NCBI GenBank assembly: GCA_002298925.1 | Contig: DBMM01000137.1 | Span: 1-9,373 of the forward strand | Direction of reading: 5' to 3' | DNA length: 9,373 nucleotides | Origin: Geobacter sp. UBA698 | GTDB taxonomy: Bacteria > Desulfobacterota > Desulfuromonadia > Geobacterales > Pseudopelobacteraceae | In this document: one piece after another, positions 1 to 5,416 of the stretch | How the letters are laid out: every line of letters begins with the position of its first letter | How positions within the stretch are numbered: the first letter of the stretch is position 1 | The notes under the pieces: model-generated | What the model was told of the DNA's origin: nothing | The model's input: the letters and a program-made list of their open reading frames with translations, nothing else | The model's database searches: none | Position numbers and translations under genes: made by a program

Positions 1-68
1 TGTTTTTCCTTTCATTACAGCGTTTTGCATGATGGTCATTTTTCAGATGGCGGCTTTCATCACAGTAA

Positions 69-99
69 ACACTATGCTAACCATAGTGTCCAGTATCAA
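69..99 (-). promoter_or_regulatory. Outward-facing promoter overlapped by a palindromic operator-like site
   Basis: On the minus strand a -35-like TTGATA (99-94) and a -10-like CATAGT (76-71) are separated by 17 bases. A perfect inverted repeat, ACACTATG (69-76) and CATAGTGT (82-89) with a 5-base centre, covers the -10 box and most of the spacer, where a dimeric repressor would block RNA polymerase. Transcription would leave the window on the left. The only visible reading frame there starts at ATG 39, is open to base 1 and has no convincing ribosome binding site, so the gene controlled is unknown. The promoter and repressor roles are inferred. Confidence 0.4.
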
Positions 100-136
100 T
101 CAATGAGAAATTATTGTGATGTATAGTGTTGATACT
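92..136. repeat. Second inverted repeat next to the operator-like palindrome
   Basis: AGTATCAA (92-99) and TTGATACT (129-136) are exact inverted copies 29 bases apart. A third copy of the half-site ATAGTGT lies at 123-129 and overlaps the right arm. With the palindrome at 69-89 this makes a compact cluster of related half-sites in AT-rich intergenic DNA. It could be an extended operator with several repressor sites, or a large hairpin. The sequence does not decide between these. Confidence 0.4.
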
Positions 137-198
137 TGGCCCGAATTAAACCTGCTATAGGCTTTCGATAAATCCTGTTGATGGAGAAGGACATAAAG

Positions 199-474
199 TC
201 AAGCTTGCCCCAGTCGCCGCCCATTCACATGTTGAATACCTTCAATCAAAATACTTACAATCCCTGCTGCATCCTGTGTAGACCGTCCAAGCCCCAACCG
301 AATCGTCTGAAATGTTTCATCATCACTAAGGCCAATGGCCTTCAGTACGTGGGAAGGCTCGACCTTGATAGTTGAGCAGGCTGAACCCGTGGAGAAGGAG
401 AGTTTATTTTTCAGCAGGTGAATCAAGGCCTTTGCCTCGACGCCGGGAATTGTGAGACTAAGGTTGTGGACAAG
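199..474 (-). pseudogene. dndA: C-terminal fragment of DndA-type cysteine desulfurase
   Basis: The last 91 codons resemble the C-terminal domain of NifS/IscS-type cysteine desulfurases, closest in style to DndA, which supplies sulfur for DNA phosphorothioation. Visible features are the strand NLSLTIPGVEAKAL, the active-site loop STGSACST with the catalytic cysteine, and the DndA-like SHVLKAIGLSDDE followed by IRLGLGRST. The N-terminal roughly three quarters, including the PLP-binding lysine and the cofactor domain, is absent. The fragment has no start of its own: upstream it runs directly into the dndE remnant, in a different frame. It cannot be an active desulfurase. DndA is preferred over IscS/NifS because of the SHVL motif and the dndE neighbour, but that choice is inference. 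Confidence 0.75.
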
Positions 475-697
475 CCAGCTCAATCTCGCCAAACAAGGTG
501 TAGCGATTAATTTCCTGCCCTGATTCCTCGGTGAACAGCTCCAGCGACGGCATGTTGTTCTCGGCGATGGAAATACCCAAAACAAGGCGACAGGCGATAT
601 TCGGCGTCAGGCCGGTACGGCTCTTGAACTGTTGCAGTTTCTTGGTCGATTCCTGTGACAGTTTGATACGTTTGAATTCTAGGCTGTTCAGTTCCAA
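458..697 (-). pseudogene. dndE: N-terminal fragment of DNA phosphorothioation protein DndE
   Basis: DndE is a small subunit of the DndCDE complex that places sulfur in the DNA backbone. The fragment shows the family signature: IKLSQESTKKLQQFKSRTGL, then TPNIACRLVLGISIAE, then GQEINRYTLFGEIE, about 72 recognisable residues of a protein usually well over 100 long. A TTG start at 697 is chosen because GGAAG (709-705) lies 7 bases upstream and homology starts there; the longer frame opening at ATG 832 overlaps the NERD gene. After GEIE the frame leaves the family, reads seven unrelated codons and stops at 460-458, exactly where dndA sequence begins in another frame. The 3' end of dndE and most of dndA therefore seem lost in one deletion. 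Confidence 0.72.
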
Positions 698-728
698 AAG
701 TAATCTTCCGGCAAGGCACGAACTGTCC

Positions 729-1754
729 TTATGGATTGACAAAATATACGGAACTACTCCCGCAATCTGAACACTCACGAAAGAAATTCTTTCCATCTTT
801 TCGAATCCGTTCATTATGCCCAGCCGTACCACACGCGATTTTTATTGGCGTGTTGCCATCACACACCCCACACTTGAAGTAGTAGCCGAACTTCCCATAC
901 ATAATTTCCAGTTTTGGGCTGTTACATTTTCGGCATGCCACAACATCTGTGCTTTCATGAGCAGCAGATGAATATTCGGGCGATGCCGGAGATGCGACGA
1001 TTGTCGGGACTTGTATGATATTGATTGTATCAGTATTGCTGATTCCGAACTTTGCCGCATAGTCGATTGATCCTGGACGGTGGAGGCGCGCCAACTTTTC
1101 GCTGAAATCCCGTAACGTATCGCTCCCTACAAGTTTTGGTGCTTCAATAATGGATTTCTTTTCCATACTCTTAACCACAACCGACACGAATGCATCCGCC
1201 TTAATCACAGGAGAAAGATCAAATGTTGCGGCCTTCGGTTTCAACACATTTGAAGTCGGCGATACAAGAACAACATTGCGGAAGCTGATCGGGATAGCGA
1301 ATCCGAGTCGTTTGGGGCCAAGGTTTCTGTCCGCGATAGATGATTGCAATGCCTGAATATGCCGCTGATTCTGCTCAAATGGCGATTCAATTGCCTGATA
1401 CCCCTTGCCGGACCACACAAGAAACTCACCCTCTTCGGTAATCTTTATTCCATAGTAATAATTCTTCGACTCCAGCACATAGACATCCAGAAAACGGTTG
1501 ATCAGCAGATGATCGATCTGCGCGACCCTGCCACGGTGTTCGATACGCAGATCATGGATCAGAGCCCAATTGAGAGAATCCTTGTAACTGAAGTCCAGAT
1601 AGTAGGCTGAGTTCTGCTCATTACGATCTCCTGATACAAGGCACTTCAGCTCCCGTTCAATCGAAAAGCGCTGTTTTGCAGTAATATTGAGGGAGAGAAG
1701 CCGGTTAAGTTCCTGAATATCTTCCAGACGACCATCCTTACTTTTAATCAGCAT
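729..1754 (-). CDS. NERD-domain putative nuclease with C-terminal zinc ribbons
   Basis: This is a 341-residue protein. Residues about 40-150 match the NERD (nuclease-related) domain, a PD-(D/E)xK-like fold found in DNA-processing and defence proteins. The core motifs are HRGRVAQIDHLLI (QIDH at 79-82) and YVLESKNYYYG (E95, K97), giving the expected acidic-acidic-lysine set at D81, E95 and K97. Residues 274-298 form a topoisomerase-type zinc ribbon (C274-X2-C277, C295-X2-C298). A second cysteine cluster at C308, C328 and C331 suggests another ribbon, probably for nucleic acid binding. The ATG at 1754 has AAAGAG 6 bases upstream. The gene starts 28 bases after the reconstructed end of the HNH gene and stops 31 bases before dndE, so all are probably cotranscribed. 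The substrate is unknown; a defence role is inferred from the neighbours. Confidence 0.8.
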   Translation of the reverse strand: MLIKSKDGRLEDIQELNRLLSLNITAKQRFSIERELKCLVSGDRNEQNSAYYLDFSYKDSLNWALIHDLRIEHRGRVAQIDHLLINRFLDVYVLESKNYYYGIKITEEGEFLVWSGKGYQAIESPFEQNQRHIQALQSSIADRNLGPKRLGFAIPISFRNVVLVSPTSNVLKPKAATFDLSPVIKADAFVSVVVKSMEKKSIIEAPKLVGSDTLRDFSEKLARLHRPGSIDYAAKFGISNTDTINIIQVPTIVASPASPEYSSAAHESTDVVACRKCNSPKLEIMYGKFGYYFKCGVCDGNTPIKIACGTAGHNERIRKDGKNFFRECSDCGSSSVYFVNP

Positions 1755-1782
1755 GATTACCTCTTTGTAGTAAATTTACCTG

Positions 1783-1890
1783 TTACAGTCGCCATTCCCG
1801 TCGATGTTCGACAAGATACTGCTGTGCCGGCCAAAGATCACGGTCGGATGGCGGGATTATGCTGCGGCCGGAAAGGGTTTGCAGGAAGCC
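1783..1890 (-). other. Frameshifted C-terminal tail of the HNH endonuclease
   Basis: In the frame next to the annotated HNH reading frame, 35 codons read GFLQTLSGRSIIPPSDRD followed by LWPAQQYLVEHRREWRL and end at TAA 1785-1783. This is the normal ending of HNH_2 restriction-type endonucleases: a GR-I-PP strand, then a P-L-HR-W helix. The upstream frame instead reads a low-complexity proline-rich tail to 1838. Removing one base from the G run at 1891-1893 joins ATDPNS directly to GFLQTL and gives a continuous protein of about 325 residues. The break is either a real mutation or a sequencing error in a short homopolymer. Confidence 0.75.
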
Positions 1891-2761
1891 GGGAATTGGG
1901 ATCGGTAGCGATCTGGCGCGAGGTTATGACGGAGTAGGAGTCGGACACCCCCATCATCCCCTTGTCAAAGGCCCAGTGGCAGAGCTTGCACAATGCCATG
2001 CCGTTGCGGACGTCGTCGTTCTGACTCCTGCTCCAAGGGACAATATGGGCGGCATCCACCACGGTGTGCTGTTCCGGCGTTATGATCCGTACCCCGCACA
2101 AAGAGCAGCGGTGGTCGTAGGCCTTTACCACGATCCGGCGGAAACCCTGGTCGCGGGCCGCGGGGCGGTAGTTGTCCGCTTCCACAATCTCTTTCACCAG
2201 CGGCAGGTGGGATTTTTCCTCCAGCAGCCGGCTGTAGTCGAACGCCTCGCGGTTGATGATCGATTGTTCCCGTAGCAGCGCCGCAGCTTCCACCGAAAAA
2301 CAGGACTGCAGTAGCGCTTCCCGCAGCGCCTCCCTACCCTCCCCGCTCTGCATGACCCGGAACATCTCTTTGTCCAGCTTTGCTCCTAATGCGTATTTGC
2401 GCAGGTATGTGACAGAGGAGGTGTTGTTGATGATTGCTGGAGTAATGGTCGTGCCCGGTTGCGGCACCAGCGTCCAAAACGGTTCACGGTCGAGGCGGGA
2501 GAATGGGAAGGCAATGCTGCTGGTTTGACCCAGCGGGATGATCCGCCGCCAGTAGAGGTTGAACAGCTCGTTCAGCTCTACCAGATCGCCGGTGACGGCG
2601 ATGAACGACGCGGTGATGCCGCCTCGATGCACCAGGTCTAGCACCGCCAGCAGCAGGAGCGGCTTGTGAGGGGCCTTGCGCTTAATGGCGTCGGTCCAGG
2701 TCGCGCCGGGGGCGCGGTTGAGGGAGGCAAAATGTTTGATGGAGGTAGAGAGGTCGGTCAT
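1838..2761 (-). CDS. HNH endonuclease, phosphorothioate-sensing-like (SBD-HNH type), C-terminus frameshifted
   Basis: The 307 residues shown carry two domains. Residues about 10-100 contain KAPHKPLLLLAVLDLV (29-44) and FPFSRLDREPFW (85-96). This resembles the N-terminal domain of COG3440 restriction endonucleases, whose best studied members bind phosphorothioated DNA through a sulfur-binding domain with a YPFW-type motif. Residues 215-275 form an HNH_2 nuclease domain: C219-X2-C222, DAAHIVPW with H239, RNGMALC with N253 and C258, then C261-H262. The metal and zinc residues are all present. The last 17 codons are out of frame relative to the family (see the tail at 1783-1890), so the protein may be active, weakened or dead. 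The start at 2761 has only a poor ribosome binding site but suits the family. Phosphorothioate sensing is inferred; methyl-cytosine or unmodified targets remain possible. Confidence 0.75.
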   Translation of the reverse strand: MTDLSTSIKHFASLNRAPGATWTDAIKRKAPHKPLLLLAVLDLVHRGGITASFIAVTGDLVELNELFNLYWRRIIPLGQTSSIAFPFSRLDREPFWTLVPQPGTTITPAIINNTSSVTYLRKYALGAKLDKEMFRVMQSGEGREALREALLQSCFSVEAAALLREQSIINREAFDYSRLLEEKSHLPLVKEIVEADNYRPAARDQGFRRIVVKAYDHRCSLCGVRIITPEQHTVVDAAHIVPWSRSQNDDVRNGMALCKLCHWAFDKGMMGVSDSYSVITSRQIATDPNSRLPANPFRPQHNPAIRP

Positions 2762-2803
2762 GGTTTCTTGTTATTTAAATCTGTATGGAGTTAAGACACG
2801 GCC

Positions 2804-2834
2804 TTTATAAGTCATCCAAATGTCCAAAAGTCAA
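2804..2834 (-). promoter_or_regulatory. Probable promoter of the HNH-NERD-dnd operon
   Basis: The minus strand carries a -35-like TTGACT at 2834-2829 and a -10-like TATAAA at 2809-2804, or TTATAA one base earlier, spaced 19 or 18 bases. Transcription would start near 2796, about 35 bases before the HNH start codon. It is the best sigma-70 match in this gap. The -35 box lies inside the GGGGTCAGGATTGACT motif at the island edge, so this promoter may have arrived with that element. Confidence 0.45.
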
Positions 2835-2857
2835 TCCTGACCCCGAAGGTTCCTGCT

Positions 2858-2900
2858 CGCCGGTTTTGACCGGCGCACCAAGGGCTGACCAACAGCCTTT
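2858..2900. repeat. Two adjacent hairpins after the protease stop codon
   Basis: The first inverted repeat is CGCCGGT/ACCGGCG (2858-2864 and 2869-2875), a 7-bp perfect stem with a 4-base loop. The second pairs 2880-2887 with 2893-2900, 8 bp with one G-T pair and a 5-base loop, and overlaps the protease stop codon. Neither has a T-tract on the minus strand, so a classic terminator is unlikely. They sit where the attC of the protease cassette should be, but lack the core boxes that would match GTTGGATA. Confidence 0.5.
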
Positions 2901-3783
2901 AATGGGTGACACCTCTGTTCTTCTCTTCATCGAATTCTTTGATAGTTTCTAAAATATAATCAACAGGTATCACGTTGGCGAGCCCTGAATTTTCTTCAAA
3001 AGTTATTCTTGGTCTATTCGTTTGGCTACTGATAGCAACATCTATGTAAGGAATATAAGAACTAACTATACCAATTACTTGAGCATTTTTTATTGATTTT
3101 GTCCCTTCTATGCTAGATGGCTCTGGTTTTAATATAACAGGGCCTCCACTGTTACCTGGATAGTTTTTTGTATCGATCAAAAACCCTTTACCTTTATACT
3201 TTAGCATGTCTCTAATTTTTGCTATTATGCCAAATCTTGCTATAACATATTGACTATTATTGTCGATGATGCCCAAAGGGTAACCGAGTAGATATATTGG
3301 GTCTCCCTCCGTCACTTCAGCCTCAATCAAATCCCTAATTTTATAAACATGCGCATCATCTTGAACAAAGCTATAAATCATTTTATCGTTTTTTAGAACT
3401 GCTGTATTTATAGACAGGACGGCGACATCAATATCGTTATCATGATGCCCAACCCATAATTTGTTTTTATTTTCTTTTAATGGTATTAAATAGTCTTTCC
3501 CTTGAGAACCTTCTACAGAATTAAATCTTACATAGATTGAATCCAGGTTATTTAGAACATGTTTATTTGTAACTAAGTAGGTCCTGTATTGTTTCGGAAT
3601 ATGGACCTTATCTATCAATGTTCCCAGAATGAATCCTGATCCTGTCCATTTAACAGTGTTGTTTTCGCCAGGGATTCCTATAATTACTGTTGAATCTAGG
3701 TAAAATGGAGGAATTTGCGCAGAAAACACAGAAACAGGAATGCATACCATAATGAGAAACGACAATTGCAGTATTCTTTTCAT
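2899..3783 (-). CDS. Exported trypsin-like serine protease
   Basis: This 294-residue protein has a signal peptide (residues 1-22, cleavage likely after VFSA) and a chymotrypsin/HtrA-like fold. The triad is complete: His75 in VTNKHVL, Asp119 in DIDVAVL and Ser212 in the oxyanion motif YPGNSGGPV. No PDZ domain follows, so it is not a full HtrA/DegP. It should act in the periplasm or outside the cell; its substrate is unknown. The ATG at 3783 is chosen because GGAGG lies 6 bases upstream; a GTG at 3801 would put that ribosome binding site inside the coding region. The gene is strikingly AT-rich compared with the HNH and receptor genes. It begins 41 bases after the attC recombination point, like a cassette gene. 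Proteases with exposed NSGGP sites also occur in defence systems, but this one looks secreted. Confidence 0.85.
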   Translation of the reverse strand: MKRILQLSFLIMVCIPVSVFSAQIPPFYLDSTVIIGIPGENNTVKWTGSGFILGTLIDKVHIPKQYRTYLVTNKHVLNNLDSIYVRFNSVEGSQGKDYLIPLKENKNKLWVGHHDNDIDVAVLSINTAVLKNDKMIYSFVQDDAHVYKIRDLIEAEVTEGDPIYLLGYPLGIIDNNSQYVIARFGIIAKIRDMLKYKGKGFLIDTKNYPGNSGGPVILKPEPSSIEGTKSIKNAQVIGIVSSYIPYIDVAISSQTNRPRITFEENSGLANVIPVDYILETIKEFDEEKNRGVTH

Positions 3784-3824
3784 AAGCAACCTCCAATTCA
3801 CTTCAGTACTTCTGTTTTATCCAA
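2899..3824 (-). mobile_element. Integron-type gene cassette, 3' attC missing
   Basis: Reading the minus strand, this segment begins with TTGGATA right after the recombination G of the attC at 3819-3881, then carries the protease gene. An intact cassette should end in an attC starting with the complement, TATCCAAC. That sequence is absent between the stop codon and the HNH gene, so the array seems cut just after the protease. The cassette nature rests on the 5' boundary and on the neighbouring complete cassette. The left limit is approximate. Confidence 0.55.
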
Positions 3825-3881
3825 CGGCTGAGAGTGCAGCGGCGAGGCGTAGCGGAGGCCGTCTGCCACGCTTTGTTGTAT
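3819..3881 (-). repeat. attC recombination site of the AbiTii-like cassette
   Basis: On the minus strand this 63-bp site starts with ATACAAC (RYYYAAC core) and ends with GTTGGAT (GTTRRRY core). Inside, GTGGCAGACGGC and GCCGCTGCAC form the imperfect inner stem with extra unpaired bases expected of a folded attC, around a central loop. The first core, extended as CATACAAC, is the exact complement of GTTGTATG at the start of the cassette it closes. This pairing is the signature of a cassette excised and inserted by an integron integrase. Confidence 0.8.
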
Positions 3882-5112
3882 GCTATGGCGACTGTACGTA
3901 TGTCAGCCTTACATCTTTACTCGGGAAAGAAAATATCTTTTGCCTTCATGAAAGTCTTGGGGCCAACTCCGTCCACCTGCGACAGTGTGTCCAAATCTAT
4001 ATGCCCTTCTTTAATACGGGCCTTGACTATTTCTTTCGCTACTTTCCTGGGTACGTCCAGCAGTGCCTCTAACTCATCAATCGTTACAGTGTTGATGTCT
4101 GGCTTTCCCTTGGACGTTTGCAAGTTATCAAGATATTCAAGTATATCAGCTAAGGCGAGGTAAGTATGAAAAACGGCCTTTACGGCCTCCAGTTGTCCGA
4201 CTTCTGCGTGAACACCTTTGTTTGATAATTTGTTGATTTTTTCGATCCATGCCCCAAGAAAATCCACGTGGGTCTTGGCGAGGTCTTTGTTGCTATTAGA
4301 TTCTATGGATGCGTCCATAAACGCCCAAAGGCGGTTAATATAGTGAGTTTGGCCAAGCGGCCTACCTTTTAGAGTGTTATCCGTCGGTGGGAAAAGTTCA
4401 TCTGCAAGGTTCTCAAGCAGTCTCCGACACGTAGTAAGCGCCTGCGACCATTCTTCGTCTTTTTTTGCCGATACAGCTTTAAAAGCGAGCATCAGCTGTT
4501 CCGCCAATGGAGGACTTAAGTCAAGGAGCCGATCATCAACGGCGTTCTTTAACAGATCAAAGCAGTTGCTGGCTGTGCCAGAAAATTTAAGCTGGTTGAA
4601 CAAAGCTGATGCGAATTCGTGCGCTTTTTTACGCACATAGTTTATGTGGTCGTTCAGGTTAGTTTTATAGTAGGTACCATCATTGCCACGCTTGGTACGA
4701 ACCAAGTCTGCATAACGCTCTTCAATAAAACCAATATTTTTATAACCTCCACCACTTTCAGCGGACTTTGCACTCAGTTCTTCACTCGAATAGTGAGTAT
4801 CCGGATTGAGTTGAAGAGCATTTAGTTCGTCGACGACTGCGTTAATAGCTTGTTGATCAGACTCAGTATTTTCATTCGCACTTTTCATCAAAATCGTCAG
4901 AAATTTATTCAATGAGATAGTATAGTTACTGTCGCCCAATTGAATTGCACACCAAATTTTCACATCATCGTTACCGATAATTCCAGCGGCTCGGGACAGT
5001 TTTTGAATCGCTGAAAGTACTGAGCCCTTAGGTGACTCAAGCTCCCTTAAGGCTTCCTCAAGTACGCGTAATGCCTCTTTTTGTTGCTTCATATGCATGT
5101 ATCCTCATACAA
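3825..5112 (-). mobile_element. Complete integron gene cassette with AbiTii-like/HhH gene
   Basis: The cassette is 1288 bp long, running from the TT of GTTGTATG (5112) to the G of GTTGGAT (3825). It holds one gene filling almost its whole length, with the start codon about a dozen bases from the recombination point and the attC about 35 bases after the stop. This is typical cassette economy. The 5' core GTTGTATG and the attC core CATACAAC are perfect complements. No integrase gene or attI site is visible, so the array is either a cluster of attC sites without integrase or the distal part of a larger integron outside the window. Confidence 0.78.
3917..5098 (-). CDS. AbiTii-like protein with C-terminal helix-hairpin-helix motifs; candidate phage defence
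   Basis: This 393-residue cytoplasmic protein has three parts. Residues about 5-60 (VLEEALRELE, then SAIQKLSRAAGIIGNDDVKIW) resemble the AbiTii domain found in abortive-infection proteins. Residues about 200-325 are helical, with CRRLLENLADELFPP and NKGVHAEVGQLEA, a segment I associate with AbiTii-type proteins; it resembles HEPN folds but lacks a clear R-X4-6-H motif. Residues 335-392 hold two helix-hairpin-helix motifs (INTVTIDELEALLDVP and LSQVDGVGPKTFMKA), as in ComEA, suggesting DNA binding. Two in-frame starts exist: ATG 5098, 4 bases after GAGG, and ATG 5092, 10 bases after it. The gene fills an integron cassette and has no promoter of its own that I can see. The defence role is inferred from domain similarity; no enzyme active site is evident. 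Confidence 0.65.
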   Translation of the reverse strand: MHMKQQKEALRVLEEALRELESPKGSVLSAIQKLSRAAGIIGNDDVKIWCAIQLGDSNYTISLNKFLTILMKSANENTESDQQAINAVVDELNALQLNPDTHYSSEELSAKSAESGGGYKNIGFIEERYADLVRTKRGNDGTYYKTNLNDHINYVRKKAHEFASALFNQLKFSGTASNCFDLLKNAVDDRLLDLSPPLAEQLMLAFKAVSAKKDEEWSQALTTCRRLLENLADELFPPTDNTLKGRPLGQTHYINRLWAFMDASIESNSNKDLAKTHVDFLGAWIEKINKLSNKGVHAEVGQLEAVKAVFHTYLALADILEYLDNLQTSKGKPDINTVTIDELEALLDVPRKVAKEIVKARIKEGHIDLDTLSQVDGVGPKTFMKAKDIFFPE

Positions 5113-5169
5113 CGTCACAAGGCGCACCGGCGGAGCGTAGCGAAGACCGCATGCCGCCGCGGGTTAGGC
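5107..5169 (-). repeat. attC recombination site upstream of the AbiTii-like cassette
   Basis: On the minus strand this 63-bp site starts with GCCTAAC (RYYYAAC) and ends with GTTGTAT. Its inner arms, GGCGGCATGCGG and CCGGTGCGCC, pair imperfectly with an extra unpaired G, and the centre CTTCGCTACGCTCCG resembles that of the other site (CCTCCGCTACGCCTC). Both sites have the same length. It belongs to the preceding, now truncated cassette; no matching GTTAGGC start is found upstream, so that cassette has lost its 5' end. Confidence 0.78.
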
Positions 5170-5170
5170 A

Positions 5171-5251
5171 TCAAAGCGGCCAAAAGAGTTTCAAGTAAAT
5201 CATGGCTCCTGCTACTGTCAAAAGGGGGAGTTCTGGGGGCAGTAGATATAA
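5171..5251 (-). pseudogene. 3' end of a truncated cassette ORF
   Basis: In one frame 26 codons are open after a TAG and end with TGA one base before the attC. The end reads LPLLTVAGAMIYLKLFWPL and is hydrophobic, like the tail of a small membrane protein. An ATG inside the frame has AGGAG only 2 bases upstream, too close to be a normal start. Ending right at the attC is usual for cassette genes, so this is probably the remnant of the preceding cassette gene. I do not recognise the family. Confidence 0.35.
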
Positions 5252-5264
5252 CTACTGACTAATT

Positions 5265-5281
5265 GAATAAACTGTCCCCGG
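5265..5281. repeat. GGGGACAGTTTATT motif at the right edge of the cassette island
   Basis: The plus strand reads GAATAAACTGTCCCCGG. This C-run signature resembles short repeats I associate with REP-type transposases in Geobacter-like genomes. A similar motif, GTCAATCCTGACCCCG (2830-2845), lies at the other side of the cassette island. A one-sided imperfect inverted continuation (GGAATACTCC) follows. Assignment to a repeat family is from memory of the motif and is unproven. Confidence 0.3.
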
Positions 5282-5353
5282 AATACTCCGATGACCCGCT
5301 CTCGTCGGCAGACAGCCGGGTTGGATGGATAATCGGGTACAATCCTCAGGTGC

Positions 5354-5385
5354 AATAAAACGGGGCAGCGTTGCACGCTGCCCCG
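5354..5385 (-). terminator. Rho-independent terminator of the chemoreceptor operon
   Basis: A perfect 10-bp GC-rich stem, CGGGGCAGCG and CGCTGCCCCG (5361-5370 and 5376-5385), has a 5-base loop. On the minus strand it is followed by TTTTATT (5360-5354). It lies 31 bases after the receptor stop codon and should end the heme-sensor/receptor transcript efficiently, insulating it from the cassette genes. Confidence 0.9.
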
Positions 5386-5416
5386 TTCACGTTTCTGCTT
5401 GGATCAATTAGCCGGA

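Noticed and set aside
507..719. 70-codon minus-strand frame overlapping the dndE remnant
   Set aside because: It is an out-of-frame shadow; the adjacent frame carries the DndE family motifs.
3784..3801. Alternative GTG start of the protease, six codons upstream
   Set aside because: The extra codons contain the GGAGG ribosome binding site of the ATG at 3783, so that ATG is far more likely.
5320..5326. GTTGGAT, a perfect GTTRRRY core, as a third attC or an attI site
   Set aside because: No partner core or attC-like inner stem lies at the right distance on either side; a 7-base match is expected by chance.
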